A stretch of 64,000 bases of DNA. Source: Phragmitibacter sp965284365. GTDB lineage: Bacteria; Verrucomicrobiota; Verrucomicrobiia; Verrucomicrobiales; Verrucomicrobiaceae. The stretch covers positions 2,294,001 through 2,358,000 of the forward strand of contig OZ260079.1 in NCBI GenBank assembly GCA_965284365.1, given 5' to 3'. Shown piece by piece: positions 15,803-23,781 of the stretch. Both the position numbers and the translations under genes were made by a program. The notes beneath the pieces are model-generated. The model was not told the DNA's origin. It searched no databases and saw only the letters and a list, made by a program, of their open reading frames with translations. The stretch's first letter is position 1. The number at the start of each line of letters is the position of its first letter.

Positions 15803-16789
15803 ATGAAACTGAACGGGGCAACACTCCCCTCCTCGACGGACTGCCACCAAGAGGAGATCGTTAAAGCATTGCTCGAATCCTATCGCAAGGTCGGCAACAT
15901 CAACCACTTGGATTGTGCGAATCTGCCTTCCAAGCATGTAATTGCCTCCCTCTGCGAAGAACTCCTGCAACTGCTCTTCCCCGGATTCTTCGCTGAGGAA
16001 GCGGTGTCTTCCGACGAACTCCCGTTGCTCACGAACGAACTCGTGGACGGTGTGCGCGAGCGGCTTTCGGCTGAGATAACATACAGCTTGAAATTGAATC
16101 AGATCGACGCTTCGGCTGAGTCCAATGGCGAGACCGCCAATGAACTCAGTTGCCAGTTTCTTTCCGCCATGCCCGGTATCCGGGAACTGCTGCGTACGGA
16201 CGTTGAAGCCGCCTACGAAGGCGATCCCGCCGCGCGCAGTTTTGAGGAAATCATCCTGGCCTACCCGGGACTGGAAGCCATCGCCATTCAGCGTTTGGCG
16301 AATGTTCTATATATGGCCGGCGTCCCTCTCATCCCTCGTATGATGACCGAGTGGGCTCATAGCCGCACCGGCATTGACATCCACCCGGGCGCGCAGATTG
16401 GCACCCACTTCTTCATCGATCACGGCACCGGCGTCGTCGTTGGCGAAACCTGCGTCATAGGCAATCATGTGAAGCTTTATCACGGCGTCACCCTCGGAGC
16501 ACGCAGCTTCCAGAAAGATGACGAAGGCCACATCGTGAAAGGCACCAAGCGCCATCCGAATGTGGAAGACGGTGTCACCATTTATCCGAACTCCACCATT
16601 CTTGGCGGGGATACGATCATTGGTGCGCGTAGTACCATTGGCGCGAACGTCTTCATCATGAAAAGCGTGCCGGCCGATACCTTGCTCGTTCGCGGTGAGG
16701 AATCCCAAAAGCAGCACGACAAGAAGCAGCACCAGAAGATTGCCGTCCAGGTGTCCACTGCCAGCGAGGCCTACGACTTTCTCATCTAG
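15803..16789 (+). CDS. cysE: Serine O-acetyltransferase (CysE/EpsC type)
   Basis: The 328-residue enzyme makes O-acetylserine from serine and acetyl-CoA, the first step of cysteine synthesis. The alpha-helical N-domain (about 1-190) includes the EIILAYPGLEAIAIQRLAN segment typical of the longer SatA/EpsC form. The left-handed beta-helix of hexapeptide repeats runs from IDIHPGAQIG to VFIMKSVPA, with catalytic-region IDHGTGVVVGET and YHGVTLG. The C-terminal tail (VSTASEAYDFLI) is acidic-hydrophobic, and a terminal Ile is the known anchor by which SAT docks into cysteine synthase in other bacteria. No cysK is in the window. Confidence 0.93.
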   Translation: MKLNGATLPSSTDCHQEEIVKALLESYRKVGNINHLDCANLPSKHVIASLCEELLQLLFPGFFAEEAVSSDELPLLTNELVDGVRERLSAEITYSLKLNQIDASAESNGETANELSCQFLSAMPGIRELLRTDVEAAYEGDPAARSFEEIILAYPGLEAIAIQRLANVLYMAGVPLIPRMMTEWAHSRTGIDIHPGAQIGTHFFIDHGTGVVVGETCVIGNHVKLYHGVTLGARSFQKDDEGHIVKGTKRHPNVEDGVTIYPNSTILGGDTIIGARSTIGANVFIMKSVPADTLLVRGEESQKQHDKKQHQKIAVQVSTASEAYDFLI

Positions 16790-16836
16790 TCCCAGACTAA
16801 CGAAAAAAACTCTCCTGAATCACTCTTTGCCCGGCA

Positions 16837-17493
16837 ATGCCCAAGCCCCACACCCAGCAGGCACTTTTTGATTTCTTCGCCAGACTAAAGCACACCCCCA
16901 TTTCACCCAAGCGCGCCCCCGTGGTGCCGGAGGTGCGTGAGGTAATCGAAGAAAAAGTCGAAGTCGCGCCGTCCACCGGACGGGGTCGCGATCACGTATT
17001 GGAAGCACAAGCCCGCACCTGGTTGGATGACTTGGGCATCCATGAAGGCGCGATCCGTGTGCAGGTCATTTGGAATGCCCGCCTCCGCAGTACTGCCGGG
17101 TACGCAAAATGGCCGGCTTGGCGCGTGGAATTGAATCCCAAGCTGATGCCCATGGAGGGCGAAGTGGAACGGACGCTGAAACACGAACTTGCCCACCTCA
17201 TCGCCTACAGCCGCGCCGCAGGGAAGCGCATCGATGCCCATGGCCCGGAGTGGCGCAAAGCCTGTGCAGATCTCGGTATTCCCGACGAGAGTGCCCGGCA
17301 TTCCCTGCCACTGCCACGCTCCCAGCAGAAGCGTAAGTTTGCCTATCAATGTCCATCCTGCCAGCAAGTGGTGCAGCGCGTGAAACGCTTCCGTCGTCAC
17401 GTCGCCTGTCTGGCCTGCTGCCAAAAATACAACCGGGGCCAGTTCGACGCCCGGTTTGCCTTCAAGCTCCTGCCTTCCGTTCCGGAAAGCTGA
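16837..17493 (+). CDS. SprT-like zinc metalloprotease-fold protein
   Basis: The 218-residue product shows HELAHLIAYSRAAG followed by DAHGPEW, a zincin HExxH plus third His, and a C-terminal four-cysteine zinc ribbon (YQCPSCQQVV and CLACCQKYN). This is the layout of SprT/Spartan-like domain proteins, of which the eukaryotic members cleave DNA-protein crosslinks; bacterial function is poorly known. The N-terminal 60 residues are variable and basic. It begins 47 bases after cysE. Confidence 0.82.
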   Translation: MPKPHTQQALFDFFARLKHTPISPKRAPVVPEVREVIEEKVEVAPSTGRGRDHVLEAQARTWLDDLGIHEGAIRVQVIWNARLRSTAGYAKWPAWRVELNPKLMPMEGEVERTLKHELAHLIAYSRAAGKRIDAHGPEWRKACADLGIPDESARHSLPLPRSQQKRKFAYQCPSCQQVVQRVKRFRRHVACLACCQKYNRGQFDARFAFKLLPSVPES

Positions 17494-17512
17494 TCAAAGT
17501 CAATGTGGTGGC

Positions 17513-17540
17513 GAGATTCGCTTCGCGGCTGCGCAACCTG
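17513..17540 (+). repeat. REP-like palindromic unit, type 2 copy 2
   Basis: The unit GAGATTCGCTTCGCGGCT plus GCGCAACCTG resembles the minus-strand unit at 8220-8193. It is embedded in a longer inverted repeat GTGGTGGCG ... CGCCACCCC (17504-17552) between two convergent genes, where it may act as a bidirectional transcript end. Confidence 0.5.
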
Positions 17541-17558
17541 TACGCCACCCCCTAATGC

Positions 17559-17879
17559 TTACAACCCGTATTCTTTGGTCAGGGAATAGATGTCATCGTT
17601 GTCTTCCGGCACGGCGCCATTGCGAATGCCTTCCAATCGCTTGCGGCTGCCGCGGCTCGTAGCGGGACGATTGGCGAGACGGCTCACCACTTCTGTCACC
17701 ATGGGAGCGGCGATGAGGGCGCCCGCGGCCAGGAGTGTAAGAGACGCGATGGTCGAAGAGCGGCGTTCCATGCCTCTGCCGAAAAGGATCCCCAACGCAC
17801 AGCCAGCCGTTGCCGACGCGGTCGCGACCGCATAGGTCTTGAGATTATCATCCATCAGGCGTTGAGAAAACGAACTCAT
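17559..17879 (-). CDS. Small membrane protein of unknown function
   Basis: The 106-residue protein has two hydrophobic stretches (about 16-34, AVATASATAGCALGILFG, and 43-63, IASLTLLAAGALIAAPMV), Gly/Ala-rich as in YtxH-like or glycine-zipper proteins, and a charged C-terminus (VPEDNDDIYSLTKEYGL). The ATG at 17879 has GGAG 4 bases upstream, one of the few clear ribosome binding sites in this window. I do not recognise the family. It faces the manC gene head to head and converges on the SprT-like gene. Confidence 0.65.
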   Translation of the reverse strand: MSSFSQRLMDDNLKTYAVATASATAGCALGILFGRGMERRSSTIASLTLLAAGALIAAPMVTEVVSRLANRPATSRGSRKRLEGIRNGAVPEDNDDIYSLTKEYGL

Positions 17880-17974
17880 GCTCCAAGTTACGCCTAGCGC
17901 GCCCTCGTTGAAACAGGAAATTTCGCTTTCCGGCTTTGCTCCGCTTCATCACAAGGCCGGTCTTTTTGATTAGC

Positions 17975-19066
17975 ATGCCCAAGAACACCACCTCTTCGTC
18001 GTCCACCTTTGCCCTCATCCTTGCCGGAGGCAGCGGCCAGCGCTTTTGGCCCGTCAGTCGGGACAAAAAGCCCAAGCAACTGCTGAAGCTCTTTGATGAT
18101 AAGTCGTTGCTGGAGCACACCATCGCCCGTCTGGAAGGCGTCATACCAAAGGAGAACATCCTTGTCCTGACTAACTACCAACAGGTGGAAGGCGTGCGTG
18201 AAGCCCTGGGCGCAGATTTCCCTGAAGAAAACATCGTGGCCGAACCCGAGAAGCGGGACACCGCTCCAGCCATCGCCTTGGCGGTCGGCTGGGTGGCCGC
18301 ACGCGACCCAAAAGCGACCATGATGGTCTTGCCCTCGGATCATATTATTCAGGATCACGCAGCCTTTCAAACGACGCTGAAGACCGCGTGCAAAGCCGCG
18401 GAGGAAAGCGGTGCTTTGGTGACCATCGGCATCAAGCCCACCTGGCCCTGCCCGAGTTACGGGTATGTTGAGAAAGGTGCGCCTTACCATCTGAAGGAAG
18501 ACACAGGCGTGCCGGTCTTTGAAGTGGTGCGCTTCCGTGAAAAACCCAGCACTGATCTGGCGGAGCAATTCCTGGAACAAGGCTGCTTCACCTGGAACGC
18601 GGGCATGTTCTTCTGGACCGTGCCTGCCGTCATCGAGGCCCTCTCCGCCAACTGTCCAGAACTGGTCACCTTTGTGGACAATCTCGCCAAGAGCTCTTCA
18701 TTTAAAGATACCGTTCTCGCAGAGTTTCCCAAGCTTCCCAAGCTGTCCATCGACTACGCATTGATGGAGAAAGCCAAACGCGTGCTCAACGTGGAAGCCC
18801 GCTTCGATTGGGATGATGTCGGCAACTGGACCTCCGTGGGGACTTACCTCACCGAGGATGCCTACGCCAATCGCCACAACTGCGAAATGAACACCGAGGA
18901 GTCCGGGCATAACCTCGTCTTCACGCAAACCGGTCAACACGTCGCACTCCTCGGCGTCCAGGACCTGATGGTCATCGCCACACCGGATGCCCTGTTAGTC
19001 GCCCATCGCAGTCAGGCTGAGAAGCTGAAGAAACTGGTCGATACTCTGCCCGCGAAGCTGAAGTAG
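17975..19066 (+). CDS. manC: Mannose-1-phosphate guanylyltransferase
   Basis: The 363-residue nucleotidyltransferase makes GDP-mannose from mannose-1-P and GTP for polysaccharide or glycan synthesis. The signature LAGGSGQRFWPVSRDKKPKQLL is at about residues 17-38, with PSDHII near 125 and FDWDDVGNWTS near 275. It lacks the C-terminal mannose-6-P isomerase cupin of bifunctional ManC/AlgA, so it is the monofunctional type. The ATG at 17975 is preferred over a TTG at 17936. The ruvX gene follows after 21 bases. Confidence 0.93.
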   Translation: MPKNTTSSSSTFALILAGGSGQRFWPVSRDKKPKQLLKLFDDKSLLEHTIARLEGVIPKENILVLTNYQQVEGVREALGADFPEENIVAEPEKRDTAPAIALAVGWVAARDPKATMMVLPSDHIIQDHAAFQTTLKTACKAAEESGALVTIGIKPTWPCPSYGYVEKGAPYHLKEDTGVPVFEVVRFREKPSTDLAEQFLEQGCFTWNAGMFFWTVPAVIEALSANCPELVTFVDNLAKSSSFKDTVLAEFPKLPKLSIDYALMEKAKRVLNVEARFDWDDVGNWTSVGTYLTEDAYANRHNCEMNTEESGHNLVFTQTGQHVALLGVQDLMVIATPDALLVAHRSQAEKLKKLVDTLPAKLK

Positions 19067-19087
19067 GTAGCGGCTATTCGCCAAGCC

Positions 19088-19537
19088 ATGTCCCGCATTC
19101 TCGGCATTGATCACGGCACTGTCCGCATCGGGCTGGCCCTCAGTGACGAGTTAGGGATGATCGCCAACCCCCTGAAGACGCTGGATACCGCGCCAGGGGT
19201 GGAAAAGCAGATCGCTACGATCGTCGAACAGAAGCGCGTCGCGGAGATCGTCGTTGGTCTCCCCCTCCGCATGGACGGCGCCCGCGGCAGCGCCACCGAG
19301 CGCGTGGAAGCTTTCGTCACCCGCCTTCGCAAAGCATTGATCGATCCAGACACTCCCATCCACCTCGTGGACGAACGCCTCAGCAGCGTCAACGCCGAAC
19401 GCAGCCTCGGCTTCGAAGGGAAACGCATTTCCAAAGACGAAAAGAAACTCGTCGATCAAGTCGCCGCCGTGGCGATCCTTCAGGACTATCTCAACTCCAG
19501 CGCAGGAGCGGATGGGTGGTTATTGCCGGAGGAGTGA
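19088..19537 (+). CDS. ruvX: Putative pre-16S rRNA nuclease / Holliday junction resolvase YqgF (RuvX)
   Basis: The 149-residue RNase H-fold protein has RILGIDHGTVRIGLALSDE at the N-terminus, VGLPLRMDG near residue 56, VDERLSS near 96, and a C-terminal VDQVAAVAILQDYL. These match the YqgF family, essential in many bacteria and implicated in 16S rRNA 5' end processing. Catalytic acids are visible in GIDHG and VDERLS. It is closely spaced behind manC. Confidence 0.93.
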   Translation: MSRILGIDHGTVRIGLALSDELGMIANPLKTLDTAPGVEKQIATIVEQKRVAEIVVGLPLRMDGARGSATERVEAFVTRLRKALIDPDTPIHLVDERLSSVNAERSLGFEGKRISKDEKKLVDQVAAVAILQDYLNSSAGADGWLLPEE

Positions 19538-19623
19538 GGTTAACTCATCCTTACCTTAGGAGATTAAGAAATGCCTTTAACCGGAACGCGCGACCAAATT
19601 ACTGTCTGTCGCCGCTTCACAGT

Positions 19624-19890
19624 TCATTGCATCAAATCAATGGCGCAATACGGCTTTGCACGCCAAATCATCACACTTTCCGGCCCTTTTGGGGTAGTGA
19701 AACTAACGTAAACAATGTGCGTAGCGGAAAAGCTAAATCCTGCCCACAAAACAGGCACGCTTTTACCCATGCGTTTGTCGGCATAGGATTTGCATTGAAG
19801 ATATGCCACATAATTTAATGCGATAAGAATCACGGGCACAATAGCGAGAGCGGCAATAAACCAAACACGGATATTATTAATCTTCTCCAT
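19624..19890 (-). CDS. Small single-pass membrane protein, unknown
   Basis: The 88-residue ORF has an N-terminal hydrophobic helix (VWFIAALAIVPVILIALNYVAYL) after a short charged start (MEKINNIR), then a soluble tail with two cysteines. It lies 35 bases downstream of the LolC/E-like permease gene on the same strand. The DNA here (19538-19920) is clearly more AT-rich than its flanks. I do not recognise it; it could be a late acquisition or a poorly conserved gene. Confidence 0.45.
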   Translation of the reverse strand: MEKINNIRVWFIAALAIVPVILIALNYVAYLQCKSYADKRMGKSVPVLWAGFSFSATHIVYVSFTTPKGPESVMIWRAKPYCAIDLMQ

Positions 19891-19925
19891 GGCTTCTGGA
19901 TGGTGCGGATACTCTGGAGCTGTTG

Positions 19926-21338
19926 TTAATCCCTCAACGCCACCGCAGGCTCAATACGCCCTGCCAGGAAAGCAGGAACTAAAGCAGCGACGGAGCAGAG
20001 CAGAAAAGCACCCGCGCAGATCATGGCGACATCACCGGGAATGACTTTAGCGGGGATCTCAGCCAGTCCGTAGATGCGCTCATCGAAGATATTGCGCTGG
20101 AAGAGGACCGAGATGCCAGTGCGGATATCGTTGCGAAGATACACTACCAGCAGGCCCAGGCCGACACCAGTCAGTGAGCCAAGGGCACCTACGATCATCC
20201 CCTGCGTCAGGAAAACCCACATGACCTGACCGATGCGGGCACCCAAGGCGGCGATGATGCCGATCTCACGGCGCTTCTGTACGGTCACGGTAATCATCGT
20301 GTTCATCACGCAGAAGGCAGCGACGATGACGATGAAAAAGAGGACGAAGTACATCATCTCCAGTTCATTTTGCACCGTGTCGAAGAGGACCTGATGCTGT
20401 TCGATCCAAGTGCGCGCGACCCAAGTATCAGGCATGACGGGTGGCGAGCCTTGAGCGGTCTCTTTTTTGCTTCTGTTAGCATCTTCAGGATCATTGGCTT
20501 TTTCACCAGTTAACAGTTCTTTGACTTCACCGGCCTTATAAGGATCGGTGAGTTCCACGCCCATGCTACTGATGCCGCCGTCCAAGCCGTAGAGCTCGCG
20601 GGCAATGTGCAGCGGAACGATCACGACCGAGATGTCGCTCATGTCCTGAAGTCGCGGCGGACTGAAGATGCCAGTGACCGTGAGTTCCATGGGGAGAACC
20701 AAATCTTTGAGCTTGCCGTACGCCTCCTTCTTTTCTTCCTCGGGCTTGTCATCGATCTCCCGCATGGTTTGCACCATGTCCTTGAGATTCGACGGGGGAT
20801 AAGCGGCGACTTTGTCCCCGATCTCGATACCCCACGCATCGGCGAGGCCTTGGTCAATGACGATATTGTTTTCGCTCAGATCCATCGCACCCGCTTTCAG
20901 CAGTTTTTCGTGCTTTGCGGCAAGTCGGTCGGTGTCGTCCTGATCCATACCCCACATGAGAGTGGGGGCGATGTTGTTGCGGCGCTGCTCTTCGAGGAGG
21001 ATCATGCCCCGGACAATGGGAGTCACAGAAATCACGCCCGGAACCTTCTCGACTTCGTTGCGCACATCCCGCCAGGACTTCTCTTCCACATCCGGCGGCT
21101 TCCGGTCAGGGCTCATCATGGAGGTCCCCCAGCGATCAAAAATCTCGATATGGGAGTCATATCCCAAGGCCAGATTCTTGATCTGCGCATGGAAGCCCGC
21201 CATCACGGAGATCACCACAATTAGCACCGCGATCCCGAGCGAGACCCCGAGTACAGAGATGACCGTGATGACACTGACAAAAGTGCGCTTCGGCTGGAGA
21301 TAGCGCAGGGCGAGGTAGAGAGAGAAATTCTTGATCAA
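19926..21338 (-). CDS. LolC/LolE-type ABC transporter permease
   Basis: The 470-residue permease has an N-terminal helix (TFVSVITVISVLGVSLGIAVLIVVISVMAGF), a periplasmic MacB-like domain (about 50-315) and three C-terminal helices forming the FtsX core (FVLFFIVIVAAFCVMNTMI; the ALGARIGQVMWVFL coupling segment; VGALGSLTGVGLGLLVVYL and ICAGAFLLCSVAALVPAFLAG). This fits the lipoprotein-releasing LolC/E family. The usual LolD ATPase gene is not next to it in this window. The start is a TTG at 21338; no ATG or GTG is available at the expected N-terminus. Confidence 0.87.
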   Translation of the reverse strand: MIKNFSLYLALRYLQPKRTFVSVITVISVLGVSLGIAVLIVVISVMAGFHAQIKNLALGYDSHIEIFDRWGTSMMSPDRKPPDVEEKSWRDVRNEVEKVPGVISVTPIVRGMILLEEQRRNNIAPTLMWGMDQDDTDRLAAKHEKLLKAGAMDLSENNIVIDQGLADAWGIEIGDKVAAYPPSNLKDMVQTMREIDDKPEEEKKEAYGKLKDLVLPMELTVTGIFSPPRLQDMSDISVVIVPLHIARELYGLDGGISSMGVELTDPYKAGEVKELLTGEKANDPEDANRSKKETAQGSPPVMPDTWVARTWIEQHQVLFDTVQNELEMMYFVLFFIVIVAAFCVMNTMITVTVQKRREIGIIAALGARIGQVMWVFLTQGMIVGALGSLTGVGLGLLVVYLRNDIRTGISVLFQRNIFDERIYGLAEIPAKVIPGDVAMICAGAFLLCSVAALVPAFLAGRIEPAVALRD

Positions 21339-21458
21339 AATGGAATCAGGAATGGGGGTGCGAAGCGAAATGGGGCGCGGGAGGTGCCTGAGGTGCTTAG
21401 CACGGACTGAGCGGCATCACAATGGGTGATCTGCCGAGCTTGCAGGAGAAAAAGAAAA

Positions 21459-21490
21459 GCCTTGAGTCGCGTAGCGACGCAACTCAAGGC
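21459..21490 (-). terminator. Intrinsic terminator after the LamG-like gene
   Basis: On the minus strand GCCTTGAGT pairs with ACTCAAGGC around a 14-base GC-rich loop and is followed by TTTTCTTTTT. It ends the transcript of the gene at 21525-22280. Confidence 0.85.
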
Positions 21491-21524
21491 CTTACTGCCC
21501 TAATTAGGCTTGGAAGGTTTCGCC

Positions 21525-22280
21525 TTACTTCGCCGGAGCCGCGTTCCAGACCTTAAGATCGTCGTAGAAGCCGTCTTTGCCGGCGACGCCGAATTCGATT
21601 TTGGACTTGGTCTCGTGAGCGATGCCGGAGGATTTCAAGTAAGCGGCGGGTTTGCCATCGATGGTCACGCGCATTTCGTCACCGACGGTTTCAACCACCA
21701 GGGTATACCATTTGCCAGTTTCGTACTTGGCGGGGTAGGTGACTTGGCGGCCTTTGAGGAGTTTGGCGCGCTCGGCTTGTCCGGCAGGGTCTTTGCTGAG
21801 GGCGTAGACCTCGTTCTTCATGTTGCCGTCGCGCTCGTCGATGATGGTGACGCCATTGGGGCGGACTTGGGCGCGGCAGAGGTGACCGTAATGAGCTCCG
21901 GTATATTTCCGGTCGTCAAACTCCACATCGATCATGGTAGCGCCCTCGAACTTGATCTTCACTTCGACCACGCTGTCTTTGGTGGGGAGTTCCAGGCCAT
22001 GCACGGCGGCATGCGCAGTTACAGCAGGTTTGCCGCCTTCTGCGGGGATGGCTTTGTCCCGCGTTTGGGTGCCTTTCAGCATGCCATTTTCCACGGCGAA
22101 GGTCGGGACAACCTTGTGCCACATCTTATCGGGTGTGGCGCCCTGGAAGTCGTCGCTGAAGAGAAGTTCCTTTTTCTCGGCGATGGACTTGGAAGGGATT
22201 TTGGGGAGGTCGGCGGCCCAGATGGTGGAGGCGCTGAGGATGGTTACGGTAGCGAGGAAGCGATGAACGTTCATGTGCAT
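21525..22280 (-). CDS. Secreted LamG/DUF1080-like protein
   Basis: The 251-residue product has a signal peptide (MHMNVHRFLATVTILSASTIWAA) and a mature domain that reads as a concanavalin-like sandwich: LLFSDDFQGATPDKMWHKVV at the start, VVEVKIKFEGATMIDVEFDD, and KWYTLVVETVGDEMRVTIDGK in the middle, ending FYDDLKVWNA. This pattern matches the 3-keto-disaccharide hydrolase/DUF1080-like families frequent in Verrucomicrobiota and Planctomycetota. Catalysis is not established. The ATG at 22280 is used; 22274 is an equal alternative. An intrinsic terminator follows. Confidence 0.78.
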   Translation of the reverse strand: MHMNVHRFLATVTILSASTIWAADLPKIPSKSIAEKKELLFSDDFQGATPDKMWHKVVPTFAVENGMLKGTQTRDKAIPAEGGKPAVTAHAAVHGLELPTKDSVVEVKIKFEGATMIDVEFDDRKYTGAHYGHLCRAQVRPNGVTIIDERDGNMKNEVYALSKDPAGQAERAKLLKGRQVTYPAKYETGKWYTLVVETVGDEMRVTIDGKPAAYLKSSGIAHETKSKIEFGVAGKDGFYDDLKVWNAAPAK

Positions 22281-22353
22281 GATAGAGCGGACACAACGCA
22301 GGTATAACCTGGGTTGTGTCAGGCTTTTCACGGCGCGCAACGTTGCTCCGCCA

Positions 22354-23118
22354 TTAGGGCTTCAAATCCAACGCAGCTTTGTCAGATCCGTCCATGTAAA
22401 AAGGCACGGATTCATGCTCATGGCTTATCAGCCAGCGGCCTTCTGGCTTCTTGAGGGTGAGCGTCTCCCGGAACCAGACATTAACCTGTTCGCCGTCTTT
22501 CTTGGTGCCGGTCATGTGATTCAGGCTGTGCGTGCAGGCGAGGTCGCCCTTGCTCTCGATAATCACGTCCCGGATTTCGTAGCCGATCTCGCCGTCCCAC
22601 GTATCGAACCAGGCTTGGAGTCCTTCCGTATCCGTAGGATCTGAAACCAAAGGCGGTGCGAGGTCGAAGCGGACGGGGTCCGGAGTATAACTGGCAACCA
22701 CGGCATCCTTGTCCTTCCGCGTAATGGCGGCATTCCGAGCATCAATAACAGAGCGGATCTCCTCTTCCGTGGCGGATTCCGCAGTCTCCAGCCCGAAGTA
22801 AACATCCACATGAACGACTTGGCCGTCACGGAGTTCGAAGATTTCCGTGTTGCGGAAAGTCGCACCGTCCTTGGATTTGGCTTTGTATTGGGCGATGACT
22901 TTGTTGCCCACCGTGACGAGTGTCTCGATGTCGAACTTGTCTGCGTGCTCGCTGTTGGGCCAGCAGCGCTCAAAGTAAACCTTCCGGCTGATGCAGTCGT
23001 CGATAGGACTGGAGAAGGTGAAACCACTGGCCAGCAAAGGCTCGATGATGGAGCGGTCTTTTTGTTCATACGCGGCGTAACAGGCGCGCACGATTTCTTC
23101 CGGAGTTTCCGGTTTCAT
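22354..23118 (-). CDS. Tandem SnoaL/NTF2-like protein
   Basis: The 254-residue product contains two NTF2-like cone domains in series. The first (about 4-115) starts ETPEEIVRACYAAYEQKD and has FTFSSPID and EIFELRDGQVVHVDVYFG; the second (about 118-245) starts EEEIRSVIDARNAAITRKDKDAVVASYTPD and ends RETLTLKKPEGRWLISHEHES. Each is the size of a single SnoaL-like protein, so this is a fusion or duplication. SnoaL-like folds bind small hydrophobic ligands or catalyse isomerisation; the ligand here is unknown. No signal peptide is seen. Confidence 0.82.
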   Translation of the reverse strand: MKPETPEEIVRACYAAYEQKDRSIIEPLLASGFTFSSPIDDCISRKVYFERCWPNSEHADKFDIETLVTVGNKVIAQYKAKSKDGATFRNTEIFELRDGQVVHVDVYFGLETAESATEEEIRSVIDARNAAITRKDKDAVVASYTPDPVRFDLAPPLVSDPTDTEGLQAWFDTWDGEIGYEIRDVIIESKGDLACTHSLNHMTGTKKDGEQVNVWFRETLTLKKPEGRWLISHEHESVPFYMDGSDKAALDLKP

Positions 23119-23175
23119 AAGTATAAAAGGGGTTGGGGTTTGGTTTCAATTTTGGAAAGGCGCAGGCGCAAGCAC

Positions 23176-23691
23176 TCAAGACTCGCCGGCGAAAGCGCGT
23201 TCTAGGGTGGCGATGTCCATCTTCTTCATCTGCAACATGGCGTTCATGGCGCGGTTGCTCTTCTCCTTGTCAGGGTCGAGCATCATGGTTTCCATGACAC
23301 TCGGGACGACCTGCCAGGAGAGACCAAATTTGTCCTTCAGCCATCCGCAGACCTGGGATTGGGGATCGCCACCTTCGGAGAGTTTTTCCCAGTAGTAGTC
23401 GATCTCGTCCTGCGTATCGCAATCGATCTGGAGGGAGATGGCTTCGTTGAACTTGAAATGTGGGCCACCGTTGAGGGCGGTGATGCTGAACCCGTCGAGT
23501 TCAAATACGACGGTCATCGCGGAACCCGCGGGCCTTCCGTGGATCTCGAAGCCGGCCTCCGTGTAGTGGGAGATGGCGGTGATCTTCGAGTTCTTGAAGA
23601 TACCGATATAGAATTTGGCGGCGTCTTCAGCTTGGCCGTCAAACCAGAGGCAGGGTGAAATTTTCGTGCGCATGGTGATTCTTTGATTCAT
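23176..23691 (-). CDS. PhnB-like VOC family protein
   Basis: The 171-residue vicinal-oxygen-chelate protein has the PhnB/YjdN hallmarks: KISPCLWFDGQAEDAAKFYIGIF, FELDGFSITALNGGP, a CDTQDEIDYYWEKLSEGG segment and CGWLKDKFGLSWQVVP. It was once annotated as a 3-demethylubiquinone methyltransferase, which is not supported for this family. The last 30 residues (NRAMNAMLQMKKMDIATLERA) are also typical. A start six codons later at 23673 is about equally likely. Confidence 0.88.
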   Translation of the reverse strand: MNQRITMRTKISPCLWFDGQAEDAAKFYIGIFKNSKITAISHYTEAGFEIHGRPAGSAMTVVFELDGFSITALNGGPHFKFNEAISLQIDCDTQDEIDYYWEKLSEGGDPQSQVCGWLKDKFGLSWQVVPSVMETMMLDPDKEKSNRAMNAMLQMKKMDIATLERAFAGES

Positions 23692-23781
23692 TTGGATTCA
23701 AGTGAGCGCGGGCGAGCACTCATAGAATTGACGAATGAAGAATCGTCCGCAGGACAATGCGACGAAAATATGGGAGGCCAA

